From Leifsonia aquatica H1aii (GTDB lineage Bacteria > Actinomycetota > Actinomycetes > Actinomycetales > Microbacteriaceae): 64,000 nt of DNA. Location of the stretch: NCBI RefSeq assembly GCF_000633535.1, contig NZ_AYMR01000009.1:434001-498000 (forward strand), given 5' to 3'. Below, one piece after another: positions 38,091 through 46,684 of this stretch; positions within the stretch are counted from its first letter, which is position 1; every line of letters begins with the position of its first letter. The notes beneath the pieces are model-generated. The model did no database searches. It was not told the origin of the DNA and worked only from the letters and a program-made list of their open reading frames with translations. The translations under genes were made by a program, and so were the position numbers.

Positions 38091-38123
38091 GAAGCCCTCT
38101 CGGACCATGTCCGGGAGGGCTTC
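38091..38123 (+). terminator. terminator hairpin after tRNA-Glu
   Basis: GAAGCCCTCTCGGAC (38091-38105) pairs at 14 of 15 positions plus one G-T with GTCCGGGAGGGCTTC (38109-38123). It begins 8 nt after the tRNA. The following TCGTCGTTG is mildly T-rich. Confidence 0.75.
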
Positions 38124-38174
38124 GTCGTTGCTGCGGGCCAGCCTCCCCGCCGGACGCCTGCCGGGCGGGCGACC

Positions 38175-38387
38175 TCAGGGGAGCCACTCGGTGGGGAAGT
38201 GGTCCCGGATGCGCTCGCTGAAGTACTGGCCGGCGGAGGGCGCGGAGCGGAACTCCCGCCAGACCCGGTCCGACACGAGGCGGTACCGGTAGCGCGCACC
38301 CGACATGAAGACGATCTCGAGGATGTGCTCGCGGTTGTCGAACCCCGCCGCCGCCACCACCGCGCTCTCGAACTCGACCCAGTCCAC
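38175..38387 (-). CDS. KTSC-domain protein
   Basis: A 70-residue protein matching the KTSC domain found at the C-terminus of some lysyl-tRNA synthetases. The pattern is ESAVVAAAGFDNREHILEIVFMSGARYRYRLVSDRVWREF, then SAGQYFSERIRDHFPTEWL. GTG 38387 gives exactly one domain. Longer frames upstream would overlap the terC promoter. Function is unknown; a nucleic-acid-binding role is often supposed. It lies between tRNA-Glu and terC on the opposite strand. Confidence 0.8.
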   Translation of the reverse strand: MDWVEFESAVVAAAGFDNREHILEIVFMSGARYRYRLVSDRVWREFRSAPSAGQYFSERIRDHFPTEWLP

Positions 38388-38430
38388 GCGGCGAACTGTA
38401 CGCGCGTGCACGACGGCTCGGGGAGTCCGG

Positions 38431-38598
38431 TAGAATAGGTCTTCGCGAAGGGGAGTATCCCGGACGGCCGCGGTCATGCACCGCCGCCGGCGCTGTGAAC
38501 GTCATCACGGTCCGTTCAGGACCCGGGCACGGCGGCACCCGTCAGGGTGCGGGAGAGACTTTCGGCTCTTTGTCGACGCCCCTTCCGAAAGGTCCTTC
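38431..38598 (+). promoter_or_regulatory. promoter and probable yybP-ykoY (Mn2+) riboswitch upstream of terC
   Basis: A -10 box TAGAAT (38431-38436) would start the RNA near 38443. The leader begins at once with CGCGAAGGGGAGTATCCC, containing the conserved GGGGAGUA loop of the yybP-ykoY family. The 3' part carries GAGAGACTTTCGGC (38553-38566), resembling the second conserved loop. GAAGGGG (38447-38453) is exactly complementary to CCCCTTC (38579-38585), which lies next to the ribosome-binding site GAAAGG. The family senses Mn2+ and often precedes terC/alx-type genes. No covariance test was possible. Confidence 0.6.
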
Positions 38599-39720
38599 AT
38601 GGAACTCGCCCTCCCGCTCTGGTTCGAGATCGGCTCGATGGTCGTGCTGCTGCTCGTCCTCGCCTTCGACCTGCTCATCGTGTTCAAGCGGCCGCACATC
38701 CCGAGCCCGAAGGAGTCGGCGCTCTGGGTGTCGTTCTATGTGGCGCTCGCGCTGGTGTTCGCGCTGCTCATGCTGCTGATCGGAGACGCGGAGCACGCAG
38801 GACAGTTCCTGGCCGGCTGGCTGACCGAGTACAGCCTGAGCATCGACAACCTGTTCGTCTTCGTGATCATCATGAGCAGGTTCGCCGTCCCCAGGAAGTA
38901 CCAGCAGGAGGTGCTCATGGTGGGCATCATCCTGGCGCTGATCTTCCGCGGGATCTTCATCGTCCTCGGCGCGAGCCTCATCGCCAGCTTCAGCTGGATC
39001 TTCTACATCTTCGGCGCCTTCCTGCTCTGGACGGCGATCAACCAGGCCTTCGGCAACCACGACGACGAGGGGCAGAACGACAGCTGGTTCATCCGCTTCA
39101 CGCGCCGGCGCCTGAAGGTGTCCGACCAGTACGAGGGCAACAAGCTGCGCACCACGGTCAACGGCCGGCGCATGTTCACGCCGCTCATCATCGTGTTCGT
39201 CGCCCTCGGCACCACGGACCTGCTCTTCGCACTCGACTCGATCCCGGCGATCTTCGGCATCACCCAGAGCCCGTTCATCGTGTTCACCGCGAACGTCTTC
39301 GCCCTGATGGGCCTGCGCCAGCTCTACTTCCTGCTCGGCCACCTGCTCGACAAGCTGGTGTACCTCAAGTACGGGATCGCCTTCATCCTCGCGTTCATCG
39401 GCGTGAAGCTGGTGTTCCACGCGATGCACGAGAACGAGCTGCCGTTCATCAACGGCGGCGAGCACATCGCGTGGGCGCCGGACATCGACACGTGGACCTC
39501 GCTCGCCGTCATCGTCGGGTCGATGGTTGTCGCTACCATTGCAAGTCTGGTGAAGCTGCGGATGAGCGGCTCCACCCTCGCCGAGGCGATCCACGGCGAT
39601 GATGAGGACGACGAGGCCGCCGAGGCCCCGGCGGCCGGGACCGGTGCGGTCGCGGCCCCGCGCGATCAGCAGGAGGACCCCGCACATGACCTCACACGTC
39701 GGAGTGAGCGCCCGGAGTGA
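38599..39720 (+). CDS. TerC/Alx-family integral membrane protein
   Basis: A 373-residue membrane protein with about nine spans. TerC signatures include WLTEYSLSIDNLFVFVIIM (Asp and Asn in the membrane) and GTTDLLFALDSIPAIFGIT. The C-terminus is acidic and disordered (HGDDEDDEAAEAPAAG). TerC homologues export Mn2+ or support metalated exoenzymes. The riboswitch-like leader upstream fits manganese control. The last 35 nt overlap the PP2C gene. Confidence 0.95.
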   Translation: MELALPLWFEIGSMVVLLLVLAFDLLIVFKRPHIPSPKESALWVSFYVALALVFALLMLLIGDAEHAGQFLAGWLTEYSLSIDNLFVFVIIMSRFAVPRKYQQEVLMVGIILALIFRGIFIVLGASLIASFSWIFYIFGAFLLWTAINQAFGNHDDEGQNDSWFIRFTRRRLKVSDQYEGNKLRTTVNGRRMFTPLIIVFVALGTTDLLFALDSIPAIFGITQSPFIVFTANVFALMGLRQLYFLLGHLLDKLVYLKYGIAFILAFIGVKLVFHAMHENELPFINGGEHIAWAPDIDTWTSLAVIVGSMVVATIASLVKLRMSGSTLAEAIHGDDEDDEAAEAPAAGTGAVAAPRDQQEDPAHDLTRRSERPE

Positions 39721-40459
39721 CATCGGGGCGGTGCGCCACGTGAACGAGGACGGCTTCCTCGCGGAGGACCCGGTCTACGCGGTCGCGGACGGCATGGGCG
39801 GCCACGCCCGTGGCGACCTGGCCAGCCGGACCGCGCTGGAGAGCCTCGCCCGCACCCTGCAGCCAGGGACCCGGCCGACGCCCGACGAAGTGGTGGCCGC
39901 CATCGACGAGGCGAACGCCGCGGTGCGGGCGCTCTCGGGAGCGGACGAGTCCGGTGCCGCCGTCGCCGGCACCACGCTGACCGGCGTCGTGCGCGTGCGC
40001 GTGCCCGAGCGGGCCGCAGAGCAGTGGATGGTCGTGAACGTCGGCGACTCGCGCGTCTACCGCTGGGACGGCAGCACCCTCGCCCAGCTCACCGTCGACC
40101 ATTCCGCCGTGCAGGAGCTCGTCGACGCCGGACTGATCACGCCGGCGCAGGCCGCCGTCCATCCCGAGCGCAACGTGATCACACGGGCGCTGGGCGCGGA
40201 GGACTTCGTGGACACGGACGTGGAGGTGCTGCCGGACGCGGCGCACCAGGTGTTCCTGGTCTGCTCCGACGGGCTGACCCGCGAGTTGAGCGACGACCGC
40301 ATCGCCGCGATCCTGGCGGAGCGGCCGGAGGACCCGGCGGGCGCCCTCGTGGACGCCGCGGTCGAGGCCGGCGGCCACGACAACGTCACCGTGCTCGTCG
40401 TCGAGGCGGACGACACCGCGGCCGCGGATGAGGCCGACGGACCGTCGGTGATATCCTGA
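39686..40459 (+). CDS. PP2C-family Ser/Thr protein phosphatase
   Basis: A 257-residue PPM phosphatase. Metal-binding motifs occur in order: RHVNEDGFL, VADGMGGHARGDLAS, VNVGDSRVYRW, VCSDGLTRELSDD and GGHDNVTVLVVE. It removes phosphate from Ser/Thr of targets of PknA/PknB-like kinases. There is no membrane anchor. ATG 39686 sits inside the 3' end of terC with AGGAGGA in frame upstream, so the two genes are likely co-expressed. Confidence 0.93.
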   Translation: MTSHVGVSARSDIGAVRHVNEDGFLAEDPVYAVADGMGGHARGDLASRTALESLARTLQPGTRPTPDEVVAAIDEANAAVRALSGADESGAAVAGTTLTGVVRVRVPERAAEQWMVVNVGDSRVYRWDGSTLAQLTVDHSAVQELVDAGLITPAQAAVHPERNVITRALGAEDFVDTDVEVLPDAAHQVFLVCSDGLTRELSDDRIAAILAERPEDPAGALVDAAVEAGGHDNVTVLVVEADDTAAADEADGPSVIS

Positions 40460-40545
40460 CAGGCGTGTACGCGGGTCGTCTCCTCCTTAGCCGCCGCGGC
40501 GAGTCCTAGCTCTCAGGCCACTCTCGCCGCGGAGTCCGTCGACGG
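40450..40545 (+). promoter_or_regulatory. leucine leader peptide and attenuator-like hairpins upstream of leuC
   Basis: An extended -10 element TGATATCCT (40449-40457) ends 7 nt before a GTG-started 14-codon frame (40465-40509) encoding VYAGRLLLSRRGES. It contains three consecutive Leu codons, CTC CTC CTT; CTT is rare in such a GC-rich genome. CCGCGGCGAG (40494-40503) pairs exactly with CTCGCCGCGG (40523-40532). A second palindrome, CCGTCGACGG, lies at 40536-40545. The layout is that of ribosome-mediated attenuation of a leucine operon. Leuleader peptides are known in Actinobacteria. Confidence 0.65.
40465..40509 (+). CDS. candidate leucine leader peptide
   Basis: Fourteen codons from GTG to TAG encode VYAGRLLLSRRGES. 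The three consecutive Leu codons at codons 6-8 lie just upstream of the left arm of a 10-bp perfect hairpin. The ORF has no Shine-Dalgarno sequence, but a -10 element 7 nt upstream suggests a leaderless mRNA. It is followed 70 nt later by leuC. Confidence 0.6.
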   Translation: MYAGRLLLSRRGES

Positions 40546-40579
40546 CTGATCCGCACGCAAGCTAAGGAGTACGAGAACA

Positions 40580-42070
40580 ATGACGACCGAAACCGATCGC
40601 TCTCCGCTGACTCTCGCAGAGAAGGTCTGGCGGGACCATCTGGTCGTGAAGGGCGAGGACGGCTCGCCCGACCTGATCTACATCGACCTGCACCTCGTCC
40701 ACGAGGTGACCAGCCCGCAGGCCTTCGACGGGCTGCGGATGGCGGGCCGCCCGGTCCGCCGCCCCGACCTCACGATCGCGACCGAGGACCACAACACGCC
40801 GACCATCGGCATCGACCGGCCGATCGCCGACCTGACCAGTCGCACGCAGATCGAGACCCTGCGCCGCAACGCCGAGGAGTTCGGCATCCGCCTGCACTCG
40901 CTGGGCGACATCGAGCAGGGGATCGTCCACGTGGTGGGACCCCAGCTCGGTCTGACCATGCCGGGGATCACGGTGGTCTGCGGAGACTCGCACACCTCCA
41001 CGCACGGCGCGTTCGGCGCGATGGCGTTCGGCATCGGCACCAGCGAGGTGGAGCACGTCATGGCCACCCAGACGCTGCCGCTGAAGGCGTTCAAGACGAT
41101 GGCGATCACCGTCGAAGGCGACCTGCGCCCCGGCGTGACCGCGAAGGACATCATCCTGGCCGTCATCGCCAAGATCGGAACCGGCGGAGGCCAGGGCTAC
41201 GTGCTGGAGTACCGCGGCAGCGCCATCCGCGCCCTCTCGATGGAGGGCCGCATGACGATCTGCAACATGTCGATCGAGGCGGGCGCCCGCGCCGGCATGG
41301 TCGCCCCCGACGAGACCACGTACGCGTACCTCAAGGGCCGTCCGCACGCTCCGGAGGGCGCCGACTGGGACGAGGCCGTCGCCTACTGGGACACCCTGGC
41401 CAGCGACGAGGACGCGGTGTTCGACGCCGAGGTCTATCTCGACGCGGCCGACATCGAACCGTTCGTCACCTGGGGCACCAATCCCGGCCAGGGCGTCTCG
41501 CTCAGCCAGTCCGTCCCGGACCCGGCGCAGATCGCCGACCCGAACGCCCGTGCCGCCGCCGAGCGTGCGCTGGAGTACATGGATCTGGAGGCCGGGACGC
41601 CGATGAAGAGCATCCCCGTCGACGCGGTGTTCATGGGCTCCTGCACCAACAGCCGGATCGAGGACCTCCGCGCCTTCGCCTCCCTGATCAAGGGCCGCAC
41701 GAAGGCCGACAACGTGCGCGTCATGGTCGTGCCCGGCAGCGCCCGCGTGCGGATCGAGGCCGAGGCCGAGGGGATCGACAAGATCGTCGAGGAGTTCGGC
41801 GCCGAATGGCGCTTCGCGGGCTGTTCGATGTGCCTGGGCATGAACCCGGACCAGCTGGCTCCGGGGGAGCGGTGCGCCTCCACGTCGAACCGCAACTTCG
41901 AGGGCAGGCAGGGCAAGGGCGGACGCACCCACCTGGTCTCGCCGCTCGTCGCAGCGGCCACCGCGATCCGCGGAACCCTGTCCAGTCCCTGGGACTTGGA
42001 TAACGATGGCGGCGACACGCCGGGGACCGGCGACGCGGACACCCGCGCGGGAGAGAAGGTGAACGCCTGA
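40580..42070 (+). CDS. leuC: 3-isopropylmalate dehydratase large subunit
   Basis: A 496-residue aconitase-family protein. The [4Fe-4S] Cys residues are in [27 protein letters not shown] and [15 protein letters not shown]. It isomerises 2- to 3-isopropylmalate in leucine synthesis together with LeuD. GGAG lies upstream of ATG 40580. The C-terminus has a short acidic tail beyond the usual end. It overlaps leuD by 1 nt. Confidence 0.98.
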   Translation: MTTETDRSPLTLAEKVWRDHLVVKGEDGSPDLIYIDLHLVHEVTSPQAFDGLRMAGRPVRRPDLTIATEDHNTPTIGIDRPIADLTSRTQIETLRRNAEEFGIRLHSLGDIEQGIVHVVGPQLGLTMPGITVVCGDSHTSTHGAFGAMAFGIGTSEVEHVMATQTLPLKAFKTMAITVEGDLRPGVTAKDIILAVIAKIGTGGGQGYVLEYRGSAIRALSMEGRMTICNMSIEAGARAGMVAPDETTYAYLKGRPHAPEGADWDEAVAYWDTLASDEDAVFDAEVYLDAADIEPFVTWGTNPGQGVSLSQSVPDPAQIADPNARAAAERALEYMDLEAGTPMKSIPVDAVFMGSCTNSRIEDLRAFASLIKGRTKADNVRVMVVPGSARVRIEAEAEGIDKIVEEFGAEWRFAGCSMCLGMNPDQLAPGERCASTSNRNFEGRQGKGGRTHLVSPLVAAATAIRGTLSSPWDLDNDGGDTPGTGDADTRAGEKVNA

Positions 42071-42669
42071 TGGAGAAGTTCGAGACCGTGACCGGCGTGG
42101 CCGTCCCGCTGCGCCGTTCCAACGTGGACACCGACCAGATCATCCCTGCGGTGTTCCTCAAGCGTGTCACCAAGACCGGTTTCGAGGACGCCCTCTTCCA
42201 CGGCTGGCGCCAGGATCCGGACTTCATCCTCAACCAGGAGCCCTACCAGGGCGCCTCCGTGCTCGTGGCCGGTGCCGACTTCGGCACGGGATCCTCGCGC
42301 GAGCACGCGGTGTGGGCGCTGCGCGACTTCGGGTTCCAGGTGGTGCTGAGCCCCCGATTCGCGGACATCTTCCGCGGCAACTCCGGCAAGCAGGGTCTGC
42401 TCGCCGGCCAGATCTCCGAGGAGGACGCGGAGCGCCTCTGGGCGGCCATCGAGGCCGAGCCGGGAATAGCGGCCACGGTCGATCTGGTTGCCAAGACTGC
42501 GACGATCGGTGAAGTCCAGGTGTCTTTCGACATCGACGATTACACTCGCTGGCGTTTGCTCGAAGGGCTGGACGACATCGCCCTCACCCTGCGCGACGAG
42601 GCGCGCATCTCCGAATATGAAAGCGGCCGCGCTGGTTGGCGGCCCACGACACTCCCGGTGAAACTTTGA
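42070..42669 (+). CDS. leuD: 3-isopropylmalate dehydratase small subunit
   Basis: A 199-residue swivelling-domain subunit. Family motifs are [36 protein letters not shown] and [15 protein letters not shown]. It pairs with LeuC. ATG 42070 shares its A with the leuC stop, so the subunits are co-translated in equal amounts. Confidence 0.98.
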   Translation: MEKFETVTGVAVPLRRSNVDTDQIIPAVFLKRVTKTGFEDALFHGWRQDPDFILNQEPYQGASVLVAGADFGTGSSREHAVWALRDFGFQVVLSPRFADIFRGNSGKQGLLAGQISEEDAERLWAAIEAEPGIAATVDLVAKTATIGEVQVSFDIDDYTRWRLLEGLDDIALTLRDEARISEYESGRAGWRPTTLPVKL

Positions 42670-44036
42670 ACTCACTTCTTCAGGACGCTCAGGCAGCAGG
42701 AGCGCGCGTCGGCCTCAAGGGCGACCGCATCACGATCAACGGCGGCATCCCCCTGCGGGGCCGCATCGAGGTCCGTGGCGCCAAGAACTTCGTCACCAAG
42801 GCGATGGTGGCCGCGATCCTGGGCGAGGGCCCGAGCGTCCTGCGGAACGTCCCCGACATCAGCGACGTCCGCGTGGTGCGCGGGCTGCTGGAGGTGCACG
42901 GCGTCAAGGTGACCGACGGCGCCGAGGAGGGCGAGCTGCTGCTCGACCCGAGCGCCGTCGAGTCCGCCCACATGGCCGACATCGACGCGCACGCCGGCTC
43001 CAGCCGCATCCCGATCCTGTTCTGCGGGCCGCTGCTGCACCGTCTCGGCGAGGCGTTCATCCCCGACCTCGGCGGCTGCCGCATCGGCGACCGTCCGATC
43101 GACTACCACCTCGACGTGCTGCGCCAGTTCGGCGCCGTCGTCGACAAGCGCCCCAGCGGCATCCGGCTGAGCGCTCCCAACGGCCTCCACGGCGCGAAGC
43201 TCTCGCTTCCCTACCCGAGCGTCGGCGCGACCGAGCAGGTGCTGCTCACGGCCGTCCGCGCCGACGGCATCACCGAGCTCTCCGGCGCGGCGATCGAGCC
43301 CGAGATCATGGATCTGATCAACGTCCTGCAGAAGATGGGCGCGATCATCTCGGTCGACACCGACCGTGTCATCCGCATCGAGGGCGTCTCGAAGCTCGTC
43401 GGCTACAGCCACACGGCCCTGTTCGACCGCAACGAGGCCGCCAGCTGGGCCGCCGCGGCGCTCGCGACGAACGGCGACATCTACGTGGGAGGCGCGCGCC
43501 AGCCCGAGATGCTGACCTTCCTCAACGTCTTCCGCAAGGTCGGCGGCGCCTTCGAGATCCACGACGACGGCATCCGCTTCTTCCACCCGGGAGGCCCGCT
43601 CAAGCCCGTCGTGATCGAGACCGATGTGCACCCCGGCTTCATGACCGACTGGCAGCAGCCGCTGGTGATCGCCCTGGCGAAGGCCGAAGGCGTGTCGATC
43701 GTGCACGAGACCGTCTACGAGCAGCGTTTCGGCTTCGTCGACGCGCTCATCGACATGGGCGCGAAGATCCAGGTGCACAAGGAATGCCTCGGCGGACACG
43801 CGTGCCGCTTCGGTCAGCGCAACTTCAACCACTCCGCGGTCATCATGGGCCCGACGGAGCTCAAGGGCGCCGACATCGAGATCCCCGACCTGCGCGGCGG
43901 CTTCAGCCACCTCATCGCGGCACTCACCGCCGAGGGACGCTCGACCGTCAGCAACGTCGGCATCATCAGCCGCGGCTACGCGAACTTCATCACGAAGCTG
44001 GAGCAGCTCGGAGCGGACTTCGTCCTCGAAGGGTGA
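42666..44036 (+). CDS. murA: UDP-N-acetylglucosamine 1-carboxyvinyltransferase
   Basis: A 456-residue MurA. The catalytic Cys is in [19 protein letters not shown]. The fold repeats are evident in [16 protein letters not shown] and [15 protein letters not shown]. It catalyses the first committed step of peptidoglycan synthesis, enolpyruvyl transfer to UDP-GlcNAc. TTG 42666 is chosen because it overlaps the leuD stop (TTGA) and gives the usual length. A TTG at 42636 would extend it inside leuD. Confidence 0.95.
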   Translation: MNSLLQDAQAAGARVGLKGDRITINGGIPLRGRIEVRGAKNFVTKAMVAAILGEGPSVLRNVPDISDVRVVRGLLEVHGVKVTDGAEEGELLLDPSAVESAHMADIDAHAGSSRIPILFCGPLLHRLGEAFIPDLGGCRIGDRPIDYHLDVLRQFGAVVDKRPSGIRLSAPNGLHGAKLSLPYPSVGATEQVLLTAVRADGITELSGAAIEPEIMDLINVLQKMGAIISVDTDRVIRIEGVSKLVGYSHTALFDRNEAASWAAAALATNGDIYVGGARQPEMLTFLNVFRKVGGAFEIHDDGIRFFHPGGPLKPVVIETDVHPGFMTDWQQPLVIALAKAEGVSIVHETVYEQRFGFVDALIDMGAKIQVHKECLGGHACRFGQRNFNHSAVIMGPTELKGADIEIPDLRGGFSHLIAALTAEGRSTVSNVGIISRGYANFITKLEQLGADFVLEG

Positions 44037-44038
44037 CG

Positions 44039-44060
44039 CCGGTCTCACCGGTGATACACT
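44039..44060 (+). promoter_or_regulatory. promoter and operator of the vapBC-like pair
   Basis: CCGGT-CTC-ACCGG (44039-44051) is a perfect short inverted repeat overlapping the upstream edge of a -10 box TACACT (44055-44060). The box ends 7 nt before the antitoxin ATG at 44068, so the mRNA is probably leaderless. Autorepression by the antitoxin at such a palindrome is usual for these systems. Confidence 0.55.
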
Positions 44061-44067
44061 CCCTTTC

Positions 44068-44304
44068 ATGAGCACGGTCAGCGTTCGTGAACTGCGCAAT
44101 CACGGCGGGGAGATCCTCGATCGCGTGGCTCGCGGCGAGCACCTGACGGTGACGCGGGACGGTGCGGAGGTCGCCGAGCTCGCTCCGATGCCGCGACCGC
44201 GACGGAGCCTGGCGGTCCTCATCGCTCGGCGCCGCGCGATCCCGGCGGTCGACCCGCAGCTCCTGCGCGCGGACATCGACGACGTCATCGATCAGGCCAT
44301 CTGA
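44068..44304 (+). CDS. vapB: Phd/YefM- or VapB-like antitoxin
   Basis: A 78-residue antitoxin. The N-terminal half VSVRELRNHGGEILDRVARGEHLTVTRDG is the Phd/YefM DNA-binding fold. The C-terminal 30 residues, rich in Arg then Asp, would bind the toxin. It is followed 1 nt later by a PIN toxin. It both neutralises the toxin and represses the operon. Confidence 0.9.
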   Translation: MSTVSVRELRNHGGEILDRVARGEHLTVTRDGAEVAELAPMPRPRRSLAVLIARRRAIPAVDPQLLRADIDDVIDQAI

Positions 44305-44305
44305 G

Positions 44306-44710
44306 ATGACCGTCGGGCTCCTCGATACGTCCACCCTGATCCTGTTGGCCCGCATCGACGATCCGTCGTCGCTGCCGGACGAGCCGGTGATCAGCGCGAT
44401 CACACTCGCGGAGCTCTCTGTCGGACCGCTCGTGGCGAAGACGGAGGAGGAGCGCGTCGCACGACTCGCACATCTCCAGCTCGCCGAGGCGGATTTCGAG
44501 CCGATACCGTTCGACGAGCAGGCCGCGCGAGCGTTCGGCCGGGTGGCGAGCGCGCTCCGGGCGGCGGGTCGCAAGCCGTCTGCGCGGGCGTTCGATGCGC
44601 TGATCGCCGCGACCGCGATCTCACGCGACCTCCCGCTGCACACCTGCAATCCGTCGGACTTCGCCGGGATCCCGAGCCTCGATCTCCGACCCGCGACGGC
44701 GACTCCGTGA
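44306..44710 (+). CDS. vapC: VapC-family PIN-domain ribonuclease toxin
   Basis: A 134-residue PIN-domain toxin. The acidic active site is seen in LLDTSTLILL (Asp), SAITLAELSVG (Glu), SARAFDALIAATA (Asp) and HTCNPSDF (second Asp). VapC toxins cut tRNA or rRNA. It is intact and paired with an intact antitoxin. The pair interrupts the otherwise typical order murA-plsC. Confidence 0.92.
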   Translation: MTVGLLDTSTLILLARIDDPSSLPDEPVISAITLAELSVGPLVAKTEEERVARLAHLQLAEADFEPIPFDEQAARAFGRVASALRAAGRKPSARAFDALIAATAISRDLPLHTCNPSDFAGIPSLDLRPATATP

Positions 44711-44742
44711 GACGTATGCAGTCCCCGGAGGGTGACGGCACG

Positions 44743-44748
44743 GATAAT
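44743..44748 (+). promoter_or_regulatory. -10 box (GATAAT) for leaderless plsC
   Basis: GATAAT lies 6 nt before GTG 44755, so transcription would start on the start codon itself. This also supports the choice of GTG 44755 over upstream in-frame starts. No clear -35 is seen. Confidence 0.55.
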
Positions 44749-44754
44749 AGGGGT

Positions 44755-45543
44755 GTGTCACATCCCGAAGATCCCGCCGTCCCGCATCCGCCGACGAAAC
44801 GCCAGCGCTCGGAGAAGAGCCGTCCGTCGATCTTCTGGGTCCTCGCCGGTCTGATCGTCCCGATCGGGAGCCTGATGGCCCGGTTCCGGATCGTCGACCG
44901 CGAGAAGATGCCGCGCCACGGCGCGTACATCGTCGCCCCGAACCACTACAGCGAGATCGACCCGGTCATGGTCGGCATCGTGCTGTGGAAGCTGGGTCGG
45001 CTCCCGCGCTTCCTCGCCAAGGACAGCCTGTTCCGCATCCCGGTCGCGGGCTGGTTCCTGCGCAAGTCCGGCCAGGTGCCGGTCTCGCGCGGGGGAGCGG
45101 CCCGCGGGTCGGCCCCGCTGGAGGCCGCCCAGAAGATCATCGAGGAGGGGCGCATCGTCGTCGTCTACCCGGAGGGCTCGCTGACCCGCGATCCCGACAT
45201 GTGGCCGATGCGCGGCAAGACGGGCGCGGCCCGGATGGCCCTCGAGCACGGCATCCCGGTGATCCCGATCGCGCATTGGGGAACCCAGCAGGTCATGGCC
45301 CGGTACTCCAAGAAGATCAGCTTCTTCCCGCGCAAGACGATCGACGTCAAGGTGGGCGACCCGGTCGACCTGTCGGCGTTCGAGGGCCGCAACCTGGACA
45401 CGGCCACGCTGGCCGAGGCGACCGCCGTCATCATGCAGGCGATCACCGCCCTGCTCGAAGACCTCCGCGGCGAGCAGGCCCCCGCGGAGCGCTGGGACCC
45501 GACACAGCACAACCAGAAGGAGACCGGCCGCTTCGATGGCTAA
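44755..45543 (+). CDS. plsC: 1-acyl-sn-glycerol-3-phosphate acyltransferase
   Basis: A 262-residue PlsC-family acyltransferase. The catalytic HX4D is NHYSEIDP. The acceptor-binding motif YPEGSLTRD and the PVSRGG block are present. One hydrophobic segment (IFWVLAGLIVPIGSLMA) anchors it at the membrane. It makes phosphatidic acid for phospholipids. Overlaps gpsA by 8 nt, consistent with joint lipid precursor supply. Confidence 0.94.
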   Translation: MSHPEDPAVPHPPTKRQRSEKSRPSIFWVLAGLIVPIGSLMARFRIVDREKMPRHGAYIVAPNHYSEIDPVMVGIVLWKLGRLPRFLAKDSLFRIPVAGWFLRKSGQVPVSRGGAARGSAPLEAAQKIIEEGRIVVVYPEGSLTRDPDMWPMRGKTGAARMALEHGIPVIPIAHWGTQQVMARYSKKISFFPRKTIDVKVGDPVDLSAFEGRNLDTATLAEATAVIMQAITALLEDLRGEQAPAERWDPTQHNQKETGRFDG

Positions 45544-46684
45544 GACGGCTCGTAAGGCCCCGCCCACCCCGCCCCGCCGCATCGCGGTGCTCGGCGCCGG
45601 CAGCTGGGGAACCACATTCGCGAAGATCCTCGCCGACGGCGGCTCCGACGTCGTGCTCTGGGCCCGTCGGCCCGAGCTGGCGCGCGAGATCAACGAGGTG
45701 AAGCGCAACAGCGACTACCTGGAGGGGATCAACCTCCCGCGCACGCTGCGTGCGACCTCGAAGCTCGGGGAGGCGATGCGCGACGCGGAGGTCGTGTTCG
45801 TCTCCATCCCGAGCCAGACGCTGCGGGACAACCTGGAGGCGATGAAGCCGTACCTCGGGCCGTCCACGATCGTGGTCAGCCTGATGAAGGGCGTCGAGAA
45901 GGGCACCGGCCTGCGGATGAGCGAGGTGATCGCGCAGGGCCTGCCGATCGAGCCCGAGCGCATCGCCGTCGCCTCCGGACCGAACCTGGCGCTGGAGATC
46001 GCCCGCGAGCAGCCGACCGCGGCGGTCGTCTCCTCGGCGAGCCTGGAGACCGCGCAGCTGGTCGCCATGGCCGCCACCAACCGCTACTTCCGCAGCTTCG
46101 TCAACACGGATGTGATCGGCACGGAGTTCGGCGGCGTGCTGAAGAACCTGATCGCCGTCGCGATCGGCATCGTCGACGGCGTCGGCTACGGCGAGAACAC
46201 CAAGGCGTCGATCATCACGCGCGGTCTGGTCGAGATGACCGACTTCGCGGTGGCGTACGGCGCCGAGGCCCAGACCCTCTCGGGGCTCGCGGGCCTCGGC
46301 GACCTGATCGCGACCTGCGAGTCGTCGCTCAGCCGCAACAACACCGCCGGGCGACTGCTCGGCCAGGGCTACAGCTTCACCGACGTGGTGAAGCAGATGA
46401 ACCAGACGGCGGAGGGGCTGGCCTCGGTCGCCCCCGTGCTGAGCCTGGCAGAGGCGCGCGGGGTGGAGATGCCCATCGTGCGGCAGGTGAGCCAGGTGCT
46501 CGCCGGCACGCTCGATCCGAAGGACATCGCGCCGCACCTCACCACGGACTCGGACGAACCGCAAGGCGAAAGGACGACGGATGACGGACACGGCCACGGT
46601 GGCTCTTCTCTTCGGGGGGCGTTCAAGCGAGCACTCGATCAGCTGCGCAACGGCGGCCGGGGTCCTCGCAGCGATCGACCGTGA
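45536..46684 (+). CDS. gpsA: glycerol-3-phosphate dehydrogenase [NAD(P)+]
   Basis: A 382-residue GpsA. The NAD loop is VLGAGSWGTTFAKIL. Further motifs are VSLMKGVEKGTGLRMSEV, the catalytic Lys in EFGGVLKNLIAVAIG and SGLAGLGDLIATCESSLSRN. It makes sn-glycerol-3-phosphate for PlsC. The C-terminus is unusual: about 35 residues (GHGHGG, FKRALDQLRNGGRGPRSDRP) are encoded in the 104-nt overlap with ddl and are unlikely to be part of the core fold. Confidence 0.95.
   Translation: MAKTARKAPPTPPRRIAVLGAGSWGTTFAKILADGGSDVVLWARRPELAREINEVKRNSDYLEGINLPRTLRATSKLGEAMRDAEVVFVSIPSQTLRDNLEAMKPYLGPSTIVVSLMKGVEKGTGLRMSEVIAQGLPIEPERIAVASGPNLALEIAREQPTAAVVSSASLETAQLVAMAATNRYFRSFVNTDVIGTEFGGVLKNLIAVAIGIVDGVGYGENTKASIITRGLVEMTDFAVAYGAEAQTLSGLAGLGDLIATCESSLSRNNTAGRLLGQGYSFTDVVKQMNQTAEGLASVAPVLSLAEARGVEMPIVRQVSQVLAGTLDPKDIAPHLTTDSDEPQGERTTDDGHGHGGSSLRGAFKRALDQLRNGGRGPRSDRP

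Noticed and set aside
40460-40579. T-box upstream of leuC
   Set aside because: No T-box sequence, stem I layout or specifier loop is present; the leader-peptide reading explains the Leu codons better.
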